64,000 nucleotides of DNA from Bryobacterales bacterium (GTDB lineage Bacteria > Acidobacteriota > Terriglobia > Bryobacterales > Bryobacteraceae), in assembly GCA_020854055.1 (NCBI GenBank), contig JADZGD010000129.1, positions 1 through 64,000 of the forward strand, given 5' to 3'. The notes under the pieces are model-generated. The model made no database searches. It was not told the DNA's origin and saw only the letters and a program-made list of their open reading frames with translations. The position numbers were made by a program, and so were the translations under genes. Shown here piece after piece: positions 1-9,700 of the stretch; position 1 is the first letter of the stretch; each line of letters begins with the position of its first letter.

Positions 1-46
1 GATGGTTGCGGAGATTCGGGGAATCCTATATTCTTGGAGCCAGCTT

Positions 47-823
47 ATGACCTGGCGCCTGGTTGTCTTGTTAATGCTGGTGAGTTCGTTGTTTGCCCAA
101 TCGAAGCGGATCGTGGTGATTGCCCATCGCGGTGAACACCTTCACCATCCCGAAAATACCATCGCGGCGTATCAGGGCGCGGTGGACGCGGGCGCGGATT
201 ACTTCGAGCTGGATGTTCGGACGACCTCGGACGGTAAGTTTGTGCTGATGCACGACCGTACCGCGGACCGCACGACCAACGGGCACGGACCCATTGCGGA
301 GATGACGTTTGACCAGGTGCGTAGCCTGGAAGTGGGATTGAAGATGGGACCCCAGTGGGCGGGCACCCGTGTGCCGACGTTCGACGAGGCGCTGGCGTTT
401 GCGCACGGCAAGATCGGCGTCTATATCGATTCGAAACAGATTTCGGCCGCGGAGACGATTGCGGCCATCGAGCGGCACAACATGCAGAACCGGGTGGTGA
501 TCTACGGCGGGTTTCCGTATTTGAAAGAGATCGCCGCCCAGCGCCACACCTGGCGGATTATGCCCGAGGCGGATAATCCCGAGCGATTGCGGGCGATGAT
601 GGCCGAAGTGCCGCTGAAGGTGGTCGCCTTCAGCGGGCGGGACTTCAACGACGAGACGATCCGGGTGGCGCGGGAAGCAAAGGCGGACATTTACGTAGAC
701 CGGTTGGGTGCGGCGGATACGCCCGCCCAGTGGCAGGACGCGATCGACCGCGGAGCCACGGGAATACAGACGAATTATCCAGCGGAACTGGTGGAGTACC
801 TGAAAAGCAAGGGCTACCGCTGA
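47..823 (+). CDS. Glycerophosphodiester phosphodiesterase family protein, exported
   Basis: Predicted to hydrolyse glycerophosphodiesters to an alcohol and glycerol-3-phosphate outside the cytoplasm. The 258-aa product starts with a signal peptide (MTWRLVVLLMLVSSLFAQ), then shows the GDPD TIM-barrel signatures: HRG followed by HPENT, then ELDVRTTSDGKFVLMHD, which carries the acidic metal ligands and the second catalytic His. The C-terminal GIQTNYP is also typical of the family. The ATG at 47 is chosen because GGAG lies at 36-39, seven bases before it. An upstream ATG at 2 would bury the signal peptide behind 15 residues. It converges on the next gene across a 76-bp gap containing a hairpin. 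Family assignment is firm; the substrate is unknown. Confidence 0.9.
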   Translation: MTWRLVVLLMLVSSLFAQSKRIVVIAHRGEHLHHPENTIAAYQGAVDAGADYFELDVRTTSDGKFVLMHDRTADRTTNGHGPIAEMTFDQVRSLEVGLKMGPQWAGTRVPTFDEALAFAHGKIGVYIDSKQISAAETIAAIERHNMQNRVVIYGGFPYLKEIAAQRHTWRIMPEADNPERLRAMMAEVPLKVVAFSGRDFNDETIRVAREAKADIYVDRLGAADTPAQWQDAIDRGATGIQTNYPAELVEYLKSKGYR

Positions 824-840
824 GCGGCACAAAGATTCCC

Positions 841-874
841 CCGGGCTTTCGCAGAAAGCGCGAAACGAGCCCGG
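841..874. terminator. Imperfect hairpin between convergent genes
   Basis: CCGGGCT (841-847) pairs with AGCCCGG (868-874). An inner TTCGC/GCGAA stem follows after a 3-nt bulge, with a 7-nt loop. There is no T-run on either strand, so it is at best a weak bidirectional terminator or an mRNA 3'-end stabiliser. Confidence 0.4.
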
Positions 875-899
875 CGACCCTGAGGGCCAGCCATGGGAA

Positions 900-1355
900 C
901 TAACGCGCGCTGCCGACCGCGTGAACCCGCTCGGGACAGGCTGCTTCGTATCCCTTTACCAGGTGGGAGATCAACTGGTCGAATAAGCGGGCGATGCGAT
1001 ATTCCAGTTCACTCTCCGAGCGGATGTGGACGGTAGAGTCGTGCAGTTCGTTTTCGCGAAGATAGTCCACGGCCGACTGCCGCATGATTTGCATGCAGCG
1101 GACTATTTCATAAAGAGCGACGTTTTCGTGGGCGCGCGTGCGCCCGATGCGTTCGTAGTGCGTGGCGATCCGGGTGAGATCCGGGTCGAGCAGGTAGTCT
1201 CCGAGGTTCCCAAAGACTTCCTGTGCCCGATCCAGGATCATCTGCCCGGTAATTGCCTGGAAGTGCAGGCCCTCGGCGTGAATCCCGGCGATCGCCCGGC
1301 GGGCGATGGACTCCCAATGCCCTTCGACGAAATGGATTTGCGTGACGCTGATCAT
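900..1355 (-). CDS. Small helical protein resembling RsbRD-type sensor N-terminal domains
   Basis: A 151-aa soluble protein predicted to be almost entirely helical, without signal peptide or membrane segment. The stretch HYERIGRTRAHENVALYEIV followed by MQIMRQ resembles the helical N-terminal domain of RsbRD/PucR-type stress sensors and some histidine kinases (G-x-x-RA-x-E/G-x-x-L-x-E). No kinase, STAS or output domain follows, so it would be a free-standing sensor-like domain. The ATG at 1355 is preceded by GAGGT seven bases away on the minus strand. The frame stays open further upstream, but only as a shadow of the opposite gene. It is divergent from the aminotransferase gene, sharing a 102-bp promoter region. 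The role is inferred from weak similarity only. Confidence 0.6.
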   Translation of the reverse strand: MISVTQIHFVEGHWESIARRAIAGIHAEGLHFQAITGQMILDRAQEVFGNLGDYLLDPDLTRIATHYERIGRTRAHENVALYEIVRCMQIMRQSAVDYLRENELHDSTVHIRSESELEYRIARLFDQLISHLVKGYEAACPERVHAVGSAR

Positions 1356-1457
1356 GCTGATTACCTCGCGCACGAATATTGTAGTATCATCTCCTAAATA
1401 AAGAAATAGGTTGACCGGCCGCCTGCCAGGGAGCGAGCGGTCCAGGGAGGACTGGCA

Positions 1458-2783
1458 ATGAAACGACGTCAATTCATCAGCGCCGCGGCTGCTGCCGCAG
1501 CCGCGATTCCCGGAGCCTCCGGCGAGGAGAAACTGGCTGTCGATGGCGGCGCCGCGGTACGCCAGAAGGCGCTGAGGGCGGACTTCTGGGGAACCCAGTA
1601 CTACGACCAGCGGGAGCGGGAACAACTGTTGGAGGTATTGGAAACCCGCCGGCCATTCCGGTGGTACGGGAGCGGCTCCGAACCGCCCAAGAAGGTAGCT
1701 ACGCTCGAAAGAGAGTTCGCCCAGCGGATGCAGACGCGCTATGCGCTGGCGGTGACCAGTGGCACGGCGGCGCTGCAGACGGCGGTGAACGCGCTGGGCA
1801 TCGGCCCCGGCGACGAGGTGATCCTGCCGGCCTGGACGTGGCACTCCTGCTATGCGGCGATCGTGCTGGCGGGGGCGCTGCCGGTGTTTGCCGAGATCGA
1901 CGAATCTTTCAATATTGATCCGGACGACATCGAACGCCATATCACGCCGCAGACCAAGCTGATCATGGCGGTGCACCTGCAAGGCTGCCCGGCCGACATG
2001 GACCGAATTCTACCGATCGCCCGCAAGCATGGTATCCGGGTGCTGGAGGACTGCGCGCAGAGCGTGGGCGGCAGCTACAAGGGTAGGCCGGTGGGCTCGA
2101 TGGGCGATATCGGAATTTACAGCCTGCAATTGAACAAGACCATTACGGCGGGTGAGGGCGGGATGGTGGTGACTAACGACCCGATCCTGTTCGAACGGGG
2201 CGCGCGGTTCCACGACGTGGGCGCATTGCGCACGATTCACAACGACATGCTGACCGGCGGGAAACTGGACCCGTTCGTAGGGTGCAACTTCCGGTTGAAC
2301 GAGTTCAGCGGCGGGGTGTTGCTGGCGCAATTGCGCAAGCTGGACCGGATTGTGGCCGATATCCGCGGCAACGCCCAGCGCGTGTACGCCGGGGTTCGGG
2401 ACTTGAACGGGATCCGCTTCCGCACGGTGCCGGATCCCGCCGGGGAGTTGGGCGCGGCGGTGTTCATCCGCTTTGATGACAGCGCCCTCTGTACGCGATT
2501 CAAGAAGGCGATGCGGGCCGAGGGGATTCCGGCCGACGGGCCGGGAGGATCGGTGAACCTGCCGGCGCAGCCGTATGTGATCCGCAAGGCGACGGTTCAC
2601 CCGGGCTGGCCGTCCTTCACCACCGCGCGCGGCAAGAGCATTCAGTACGAGGGATGCTGTCCGCGGACAACCGACATTCTGGGCCGCTTCGCCGGGCCGT
2701 ATCTGGACCCGAAATTTACGGCCAGGGATACGGCGGACATCGTGGCGGCAATCCGCAAGGTTTATCCGCGCATCACTGCCTGA
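1458..2783 (+). CDS. DegT/DnrJ/EryC1/StrS-family PLP aminotransferase with Tat-like signal
   Basis: A fold-type I PLP enzyme of the sugar-aminotransferase family (441 aa). TSGTAALQTAV (about 100-110) binds the PLP phosphate, D198 in EDCAQS contacts the pyridine nitrogen, and K227 in LQLNKTITAGEGG is the Schiff-base lysine. These cytosolic-type enzymes normally lack export signals, yet this one begins MKRRQFISAAAAAAAA, a twin-arginine-like signal followed by an alanine run. GGGAGGA-like purines precede the ATG. Its last 22 bp overlap the 3' end of the convergent methyltransferase gene. No nucleotide-sugar genes lie nearby, so the substrate is open. The family call is firm; export is inferred from the N-terminus. 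Confidence 0.88.
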   Translation: MKRRQFISAAAAAAAAIPGASGEEKLAVDGGAAVRQKALRADFWGTQYYDQREREQLLEVLETRRPFRWYGSGSEPPKKVATLEREFAQRMQTRYALAVTSGTAALQTAVNALGIGPGDEVILPAWTWHSCYAAIVLAGALPVFAEIDESFNIDPDDIERHITPQTKLIMAVHLQGCPADMDRILPIARKHGIRVLEDCAQSVGGSYKGRPVGSMGDIGIYSLQLNKTITAGEGGMVVTNDPILFERGARFHDVGALRTIHNDMLTGGKLDPFVGCNFRLNEFSGGVLLAQLRKLDRIVADIRGNAQRVYAGVRDLNGIRFRTVPDPAGELGAAVFIRFDDSALCTRFKKAMRAEGIPADGPGGSVNLPAQPYVIRKATVHPGWPSFTTARGKSIQYEGCCPRTTDILGRFAGPYLDPKFTARDTADIVAAIRKVYPRITA

Positions 2784-4642
2784 GCGGCTTCGGCCAGCAC
2801 GGCGTCCACCGCTGCCGCCGCGGGGCCCTCCGCCTCCAGTTTGCGAACGGTATCGAACGCTTCGATCACCCGGCGCGCGATTTCCGGCGACCCGGACGAG
2901 CCGGCGGAAAACGGCGCCCGGGGGAGCGGAATATGGCGGAGACAGGCGACGCCGAGGTCGACGCCCGCGCCGCGGCGCTTGGCCGAGGCGAGCAGATGCT
3001 GCCGCACGCGCGGCCCATTCAGCAGAATCCAAAGCAACTTTGCCGTCAACGGGCCGGGACAGACGATGACGTTGACGCTGAGATTGACAAAGCCGGGCGT
3101 GTCCGCGTAGATGAATGACGGCCGGGCGGACAACTGGGGGACGATCAGGCGCGGGCCACGGAACCAGCAGCGCCTGCGGGGCCAGTGCATCTGCCACCAG
3201 GGCCGGGCGCCCGATTGCGTCTCGCGGCGCAACTCCATGAGAAAACGAAAACGGGCGAGGTGGCGCATGAGCGGCGCCGAGGCTTGGATATGAGTAGAGG
3301 TTTCCGGCGCCGCATAGAGCAACCACTGGGTCGCCGGGGGCAGGCCGCTGCGGCAGCACAACTGGCGGGCGTCGAAATAGGGCTCAAACAGGGCGCGCTC
3401 GGTGGCCGGGAGACCGAGGCGTTCCAATTCGGCTCGCCGCAGAACAAAGACACCTTCACCGACAGACACCTGATGGAGATGCAGCAGATCATCGGGCGTG
3501 AGGCCGTAGTGGAGAGCGGCGGCGCCCAGATTGCGGGTAGTGACGCGGGCGGGATTTTGGGCGATTCCCTGGGTGACCAGGAATCCCAACTCTTCCAGCG
3601 TTGCCTCCTCCCGGCGGGCAGCGCCGGGGGCGGAGAGCGGGTCGACGCCGAGTTCCAGGAAAGGTCCGGCGGCCACCCGCGACCAGGGCCGGCGGACGAT
3701 GCGGGTGACGCCAGGGGTGGCTTCGGGCAGACGGTCAAGACCGTCACGGAGCTGATCGCGCCCGAGGCGCGGCTCAAACAGAACACAGTGCGAGCGGGGA
3801 TGGCCGGAGCCTGGTACAGGCTTCAGCATGTAGATGGCGAGGCGGGTTGACGCGGCTTCAAATACGCGATTGAGGCCAAGATCGATCCAGAGGCTGATGT
3901 AGTGCTTCTGCCGGATGTGGGCGCTGAGACGGTGCGCGGAGTGGCTGCGGGGCCAATAGGCCGGGGCGATGAAAGAGTGAACGCCATCGGCGGCCAGCAG
4001 TTCCAGGGAACGGTGGGCGAAAAAGTACCAGTAGTCCATTTTGCCGGTGGCCCAGCGGCGGCCGAGTTGGGAATGCCGGGCTTGGGCAAAGCACTCACGG
4101 TAATCGCGTTCGCGTAAGAAGGGGGGATTGCCGATGATGGCGGAAAAGCCGCGTCCGGGCGCCGGGAAGACTTCGGGAAAACGGGCGGCCCAATCGAAAT
4201 CGTCACTGAGCGCGTCGGCGGACACCAGACGGCCGGCGAGAGAATGTTCCTCCATGCCGGCGATGTGGGCCACCGAACGGCGGGCCAGCGCAACGGCTAC
4301 CGGATCGACATCGACGCCATAGAGGCAACGCCCGGCGAGCATTCGCGCTGCCTCGGGTTCGGGCAGAATGCGCTCGCGGCGGCAGGCCTGGTGGTAGGCG
4401 CCGATCAGGTAATGGAGGGCGGCCGTCAGAAAGTGACCGGCGCCCAGGGCCGGATCGAGTATGCGCAGTTGCAGGATTTCGGTGGAACCGGGCTGGGGGC
4501 CGAGCAGCCAGCCGAGGGTCTCACGGACAATGAAGCGCGCGATGAAGCCGGGTGTGTAGTAGGCGCCGGCGCGGCGCCGGGCGGCTGGATCGAGCGTCTT
4601 TTCGTACTCATCACCGAGGCGGCGGATTGCAGGATTGGACAT
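2762..4642 (-). CDS. Orphan N6-adenine DNA methyltransferase (Eco57I/TaqI class)
   Basis: Predicted to transfer a methyl group from SAM to adenine in DNA. In order: a short N-terminal helical part with AGAYYTPGFIARFIV; the SAM-binding motif I DPALGAGHFL (about 65-75); catalytic motif IV NPPF (about 175); then a long C-terminal half (about 350-600) that looks like a TaqI/Eco57I target-recognition domain. No PD-(D/E)xK nuclease domain is visible and no restriction gene is adjacent, so it appears solitary. The ATG at 4642 (MSNPAIRR) has AGGAG just upstream; a TTG at 4681 that overlaps the motB stop is the alternative. It lies 35 bp downstream of motB, same strand, perhaps co-transcribed. 626 aa. 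Confidence 0.85.
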   Translation of the reverse strand: MSNPAIRRLGDEYEKTLDPAARRRAGAYYTPGFIARFIVRETLGWLLGPQPGSTEILQLRILDPALGAGHFLTAALHYLIGAYHQACRRERILPEPEAARMLAGRCLYGVDVDPVAVALARRSVAHIAGMEEHSLAGRLVSADALSDDFDWAARFPEVFPAPGRGFSAIIGNPPFLRERDYRECFAQARHSQLGRRWATGKMDYWYFFAHRSLELLAADGVHSFIAPAYWPRSHSAHRLSAHIRQKHYISLWIDLGLNRVFEAASTRLAIYMLKPVPGSGHPRSHCVLFEPRLGRDQLRDGLDRLPEATPGVTRIVRRPWSRVAAGPFLELGVDPLSAPGAARREEATLEELGFLVTQGIAQNPARVTTRNLGAAALHYGLTPDDLLHLHQVSVGEGVFVLRRAELERLGLPATERALFEPYFDARQLCCRSGLPPATQWLLYAAPETSTHIQASAPLMRHLARFRFLMELRRETQSGARPWWQMHWPRRRCWFRGPRLIVPQLSARPSFIYADTPGFVNLSVNVIVCPGPLTAKLLWILLNGPRVRQHLLASAKRRGAGVDLGVACLRHIPLPRAPFSAGSSGSPEIARRVIEAFDTVRKLEAEGPAAAAVDAVLAEAAQAVMRG

Positions 4643-4677
4643 GCGCTCCTGGTGATGATAGCGGATGCGGCGGGTGA

Positions 4678-5388
4678 TCAACCGGCGTTGTAGGTCACGA
4701 CGACCGAGACGCGGCGGTTGCGGCTCTCGTTGGGATCGCCGGTGATGGGCCGGCGATCGGCAAAGCCCCGCACTTCGGAGACCCGGCTCTCTTCAAGACC
4801 GCTGGCAAGCATGATGCGGCGGGCCATGTTGGCGCGATCGAAGGAAAGATCCCAGTTGGTGTAGCCGAGAATGCCGTTACCGCGGTACGCGCGGGCGTCG
4901 GTGTGGCCCTCGATGACCAGTTTATTGGGCAGTTTGGAGAGTTCCACCGCCAGCGCCTCAAACAGCACCTGGCCGTTGCGGGTGGGGCGCGAATTGCCCA
5001 CTTCAAAGAACATGCCGCCGCTGGACTCTTGCAATTCGATACGCAGTCCTTCTCCGGTGACCGAGAAAAGAACATAGCGGCCGAGTTCGCGAAACTCCGG
5101 CAATTGCCGCATGGCATTTTCCAGGCGCTCCTTGAGGGCGCCGACATTGTTGCGGGTGACGGCCAGGGCTTCTCCGGAGCCGGCGTGGGAGGTACCTTTG
5201 AGGTGCAGGCGGCCGCGCGGGTCATTGAAGTAGCTGCTGATGGCTTTGCGCACCGGTTCGGCGGCGGTCATCAGCCAGAGCACGATGAACAGGGACATGA
5301 GGGCGGTAACGAAATCGGCATAGGCAACTTTCCACGCGCCGCCGCGATGTCCGTCCTCTTCCTCGATATCGTGCATTGGGTTTGCCAT
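4678..5388 (-). CDS. motB: Flagellar motor stator protein MotB
   Basis: The B subunit of the proton-driven flagellar stator: it anchors the MotA ring to peptidoglycan and carries the proton-binding Asp. The 236-aa product has a short cytoplasmic N-terminus, one membrane helix in WKVAYADFVTALMSLFIVLW, with D25 in YADF as the conserved proton carrier, and a C-terminal OmpA-like domain (about 110-236) with VIEGHTDARAY and the later FDRANMAR and GFADRRP elements. YADF is the proton-type signature. The ATG lies 5 bp after the motA stop, typical of a coupled motAB pair. No other flagellar gene is in the window. Confidence 0.93.
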   Translation of the reverse strand: MANPMHDIEEEDGHRGGAWKVAYADFVTALMSLFIVLWLMTAAEPVRKAISSYFNDPRGRLHLKGTSHAGSGEALAVTRNNVGALKERLENAMRQLPEFRELGRYVLFSVTGEGLRIELQESSGGMFFEVGNSRPTRNGQVLFEALAVELSKLPNKLVIEGHTDARAYRGNGILGYTNWDLSFDRANMARRIMLASGLEESRVSEVRGFADRRPITGDPNESRNRRVSVVVTYNAG

Positions 5389-5393
5389 GCTGG

Positions 5394-6296
5394 TTACGCC
5401 TGGGCGGCGCCGGAGCGCACGGGGCTGGGCGCTTCGATCGGCCGGGTATTGCGGCGGAGTTCTTCGTCGAGGACCTCGAAGCTGGGGCGCAGATCGACGG
5501 GAATGGAACGGCGTGCAAACTCCGCGGCAATGATGGGGGAGGCGCCGGTGGCGAAAACCGTCATGGCGACGCGCAGGGTCTCGAGATACTCGATGCGGGC
5601 CCGGCCAAGCGCGCTGAGGCGGGAGGCGATCGGGCCTACGGCGCCGTAGCAGAGCAGGATTCCGAGAAATGTGCCTACCAGCGCCGCGGCTACCTTCTGG
5701 CCGATCTCGCCGACCGGACCGCCGAGGGCCTGCATGGTGACCACCACGCCCAGCACGGCGGCGACGATGCCGAGTCCGGGCAGCGAATCGGCGATCGTCA
5801 TCAGCGCGCCGACGGGTTGCTGGCGGCCGGAGCGTTGTACGGCGATGTCTAGGCTCATCAGGTGGTCCAACTCGCGGGAATCCAGGCCGGCGGCGGTGAC
5901 GGCGCGGAACGAATCGCACAGGAAGGTGATGGCCTGCCAGTCGGCGTGGAGATTGCGGTAGGCGGCGAAGACGCTGCTGCCGCGCGGGTCTTCGATGTGC
6001 TCCTCGATAGCGCCCAATCCGCCGCGGCGGGCCATGGTGAACAGCGTATAGAGCAGTTTCAGGGCGGAGAGGTAGAAGGCGTCCGTATAGAGACTGGGCC
6101 TGGCGAGGGAGCGCAGGCAGACACCCAGGCGGCGAAGGTTGCGTGGCGGATTGGAGATCAGCACGATTCCGGCCGCGCATCCGCCGATGATCAGCAGTTC
6201 CGCGGGTTGCAGCAGGACGGCGATCTTGCCGTTCTCAAGCAGGTAGCCGCCGAGAATCGCGCCAACGACAATGGCGATGCCGGCAAGGATCAGCAT
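5394..6296 (-). CDS. motA: Flagellar motor stator protein MotA
   Basis: The A subunit of the flagellar stator (300 aa; E. coli MotA is 295). Four membrane helices are visible: two near the N-terminus (MLILAGIAIVVGAILGGY and the segment around LLIIGGCAAGIVLI) and two at about 165-215. The latter include LPGLGIVAAVLGVVVTM, containing the conserved proline, and AAALVGTFLGILLCYG. The cytoplasmic loop carries ARRGGLGAIEEHIE with the charged residues that contact the rotor protein FliG. GGGGTG precedes the ATG. First gene of a leftward motA-motB-methyltransferase set. The length and conserved segments match flagellar MotA, not the longer ZorA of Zorya defence systems. Confidence 0.93.
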   Translation of the reverse strand: MLILAGIAIVVGAILGGYLLENGKIAVLLQPAELLIIGGCAAGIVLISNPPRNLRRLGVCLRSLARPSLYTDAFYLSALKLLYTLFTMARRGGLGAIEEHIEDPRGSSVFAAYRNLHADWQAITFLCDSFRAVTAAGLDSRELDHLMSLDIAVQRSGRQQPVGALMTIADSLPGLGIVAAVLGVVVTMQALGGPVGEIGQKVAAALVGTFLGILLCYGAVGPIASRLSALGRARIEYLETLRVAMTVFATGASPIIAAEFARRSIPVDLRPSFEVLDEELRRNTRPIEAPSPVRSGAAQA

Positions 6297-6556
6297 GAGT
6301 CACCCCGGAGCCGTCGTCTCCCGTCCACAGCCATTGCTTTCCGCGCCATCTGCTCTTGCAGCACTCATCGGCAGCGATCCACGATTTGAGAGTTGAAAGC
6401 ATGTGGGCGGGGCTGGAAGGGCTGCGCGGCGGCCGGTGATGCATTTGTCATAACCGCTGGTTAACCAATCATATTCCGGTCTTTCCAGTGATCAATATCC
6501 AGCCAGGCTGAATCTTCCTTTTCTTGTCTTTACCTGTTCTGATTAACGATATTTTT

Positions 6557-6571
6557 GTGAAGATTTTTCAC
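6557..6571. promoter_or_regulatory. Operator-like inverted repeat GTGAA-N5-TTCAC
   Basis: Perfect 5-bp half-sites (6557-6561 and 6567-6571) sit directly against the upstream edge of the -35 box of the receptor promoter. The position suits an activator or repressor dimer; the regulator is unknown. Confidence 0.45.
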
Positions 6572-6600
6572 TTGCAGAAGGTGGGGGATTCCTATATACT
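6572..6600 (+). promoter_or_regulatory. Sigma70-type promoter of the TonB receptor gene
   Basis: TTGCAG (6572-6577), a 17-bp spacer, then TATACT (6595-6600) in an AT-rich stretch. Transcription would start near 6607, giving a leader of about 107 nt before the ATG at 6714. Confidence 0.7.
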
Positions 6601-6608
6601 CGACCGAA

Positions 6609-6618
6609 CTAGTACTAG
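6609..6618. promoter_or_regulatory. Palindrome CTAGTACTAG just downstream of the predicted start site
   Basis: A perfect 10-bp palindrome made of two CTAG tetranucleotides, at about +3 to +12 from the predicted transcription start. This is a classical repressor position. CTAG is generally scarce in bacterial DNA, which makes a doubled copy more notable. Confidence 0.45.
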
Positions 6619-6713
6619 CGCGCAACAATTCCGAATTACGTAACGGCGAACGGGGAATGTTGTAAAGACTCCACACGCTTTCAGATAGGTTTTCGAATCT
6701 GGGGTAAAAAGTC

Positions 6714-9700
6714 ATGCGTATCACATATGCAGTTGCGATTAGTGTGTTTCTGCTGGCGAGCACGCTCCTGCTCGGCCAGGTTGTCCCGGCCGGTTCGGTG
6801 AACGGGACCATATTCGATACATCTCAAGCCGTGGTGCCGCAGGTGAAGATTACGGTCACCAACACGGAAACGGGGGAAAAACGCGAAATCCAGTCCGATA
6901 ATCAGGGCCGGTACTTTGCGACACAACTTTTGCCGGGCCCTTACCGGCTGGAAGCCGAGAAGAGCGGCTTTCAGAAAGCGGTGACGGAAATCCGCATTGA
7001 GACCGGCAGAAAGTACACGTTGGATCTCACGCTGGACGTAGGCGCGGCGACATCCACGGTGCAAGTACAGAGCGAGGCTCCGCTGGTGGAAGCCGGCTCG
7101 GCATCGATCGGCGCGGTGGTGAACAACCGGATGGTTCTGGAGTTGCCGCTGGCGGGGCGCAATCCGTTGCGGCTGGCATACCTGAGTCCCGGGATCACGA
7201 CTACGTCAACGCCGGGAGCCAGTTCGGTGACGGACGTCAGCGGGACGTCGTACATTTCCACCGCCGGTTCCAACATCCGCATGAACGAGTTCTATATCGA
7301 CGGCGTTCCCAACACCATCCAGGACCGTGTGCTCTATATTCCCACGGCGGATGCGGTGGAGGAGTTCAACCTGCAGACGAACCCGCTCGACGCGGAATTC
7401 GGGCATGGCGGCGGCTTCTACGCCAACCTGACCACCAAGAGCGGCACCAATCAACTGCACGGCACGGTCTTCGAGTTCCTGCAGAATGACAAGCTAAACG
7501 CCAACAATTTCTTCAACAACCGGAGCGGGGCACCGAAGGCGCGCGGCCGGCTGAACCAGTTCGGCACTACGGTAGGCGGACCGCTGATCAAGGATAAGAC
7601 CTTCTGGTTCTTCATGTACGAGGGCGTACGCCAGAGAAATCCAACCAGTTCGATCCAGACCGTACCCACGGCGGACCAGGTGAGGGGCGATTTTTCGACG
7701 ACCTTCCCGAAGCCCGGGCAGATGGCCGCCATATTCGATCCGGAGACCAGCACCTACGATGCGGCGGCTAACAAGTGGAGCCGGGCACCCTTCGTGGGCA
7801 ATGTGGTTCCGGCATCCCGTTTCGACAAAGTTTCCGCAAACCTGATCAAGCTGTGGCCCGGGGCTAACCTTCCCACCGATGCATCCGGATTGAACAACTT
7901 CCTGTTCACCGGCAGCGGTGCAGTGACTACGAATGCTTATGTCACTCGAATCGACCATAGTCTTACCGACAAACACCGGTTGTTCGGACGTTTTTCGATT
8001 ACCAAGACGCTCAGCATCTCACCTTATCTGGTGGATCTGGGAAGTATCTCCGGCAGCGGCCCCAGCGCCGGCAATAATCGCGTGCAAACTTCGATTGGCG
8101 TGGGGGATACTTTTATCGTTACTCCGCGGACCACGATTACGGCGCGGGCCGGTTTTGCCCGCTGGACCCAGGAGGGGTTAACTCCTCATTATGACCTGAG
8201 CAAGCTTGGCTGGCCGAGCAGCCTGACCGGCAGTTACCAGGAGCAGATTCTACCCACCATCAGTATCGGCGGCTATGCCGCTGCCGGTAACGAAGGTAAC
8301 TGGTTTGAACACACCAATACCTTCTCGTTCGATGCCACGGTGAACCAGGTTTTCAACCGCCACCACGTCAAGTACGGCGTGCAGCTACAGCCCAAACGCA
8401 ACAACTACCAGCTCGCTCAACGGCCCAGCGGATCGTTCAGCTTCAGCCAGGGCATGACGGCGGGTCCGGATCCGACCTTGACAGGCGCCACCATCGGACA
8501 GAGCATGGCATCGTTTCTGCTGGGCGCCGCGGCCAGTGGTTCGGCCAATATCCGGGCTGCGTATTCGTTCCAGGGAAACTACTATGGGTTCTTCATTCAG
8601 GACGATATCAAGGTCACTCCCAAGCTAACCCTGAACGTAGGGTTGCGTTATGAACTGCAGCCGAACGTTACCGAACGATACAACCGGTCGGTACGGGGCT
8701 TCGATATGTCAACACCGAGCCCGCTCGAAGCCGCCGCCCGGGCGAATTACGCCTTAAACCCGGTCTCCGTGCTGCCGGTGAATGATTTCCGGGTGATTGG
8801 CGGCCAGATATTCGCTACTCCCGAAGCTCGCGGCAACGGGGGCATTGTAGAGAAGAACATGTTTGCGCCGCGCCTCGGCCTGGCCTATCGCGTGAACGAC
8901 AGGACCGTTTTGCGGGCGGGCTTCGGAATTTTCCGTAGTTTCTGGTGGCAGGTATCGTCCACGACCGAGGGCACCGGGGCGGAGACAACCACTTCGATGG
9001 TCAACTCGATTGACGGCGTGCGGCCCACCAACCTGCTGGCCAATCCCTTTCCGAGCGGGTTAGTACAACCGATCACCGGCAACAACGGTCTGGCCACACT
9101 GGCGGGGTCGTCCATCTCACCCTTCTATTTCCTGAAGAAGTTCCCCTATAACAAGCGGTGGAGCTTCGGCATCCAAAGGGAAATCATGCGTAACGTCGGC
9201 ATCGAGATCGATTACGTAGGCAATAGCGGCGTTCACGTTCCGGTGGGCACAGGCGGCGCGGAGCAGAACCGGCAGATTCATTTCCTGCCGGCCAAGTACC
9301 TCAGCCTGGGGTCTCAACTCAACACGGCGGTTGCGAACCCGTTCTTTGGCGTCATCACCATTCCGGGTTCCCTGAGCCAGTCAAAGATCTCATTGAGCAA
9401 CCTGTTGATGAATTACCCGCAGTTCACCAGCGTCAACATGCTGCGGGAAACCAACGGCACCTCGATCTATCATTCGCTGCAAAGTTCGATCACCAAGCGT
9501 TACGCGGCCGGGGTGCAGATGGGATTCACCTTCACCTGGTCCAAGCAGATGGAGAACATCCGCTACAGTGACCTGACCGCCGGCGGACCGGCGCATACGA
9601 TCGGGGAATACGACCGCCCGAAGCGGGTTACATTCAACCTGGTGTGGGATCTGCCGATCGGGGCGGGCAAGGCCCTGCCGGTGGAGAACAAAGTTCTCGA

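Larger units (their letters stand above)
6297..6713. other. 417-bp divergent intergenic region, motA / TonB receptor
   Basis: No gene is seen here. The left part (to about 6460) has the base composition of the flanking genes and should hold the motA promoter, which I could not place. From about 6460 it becomes AT-rich and holds the receptor promoter, two palindromes and a roughly 107-nt leader, each listed separately. Confidence 0.7.

Noticed and set aside
2762..4642. Methyltransferase as part of a restriction, BREX or DISARM system
   Set aside because: At 626 aa it is far shorter than PglX, has no nuclease domain, and no restriction enzyme, helicase or phosphatase partner is present on either side.
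4643..4681. TTG start at 4681 for the methyltransferase
   Set aside because: It would overlap the motB stop, but ATG 4642 has AGGAG upstream and precedes the conserved N-terminal part; kept only as an alternative.
4678..6296. MotA/MotB pair as ZorAB of a Zorya defence system
   Set aside because: MotA is 300 aa with the flagellar LPGLGIVAAVLG and GTFLGILLCYG segments and no long tail, and no ZorC, ZorD helicase or ZorE lies nearby.
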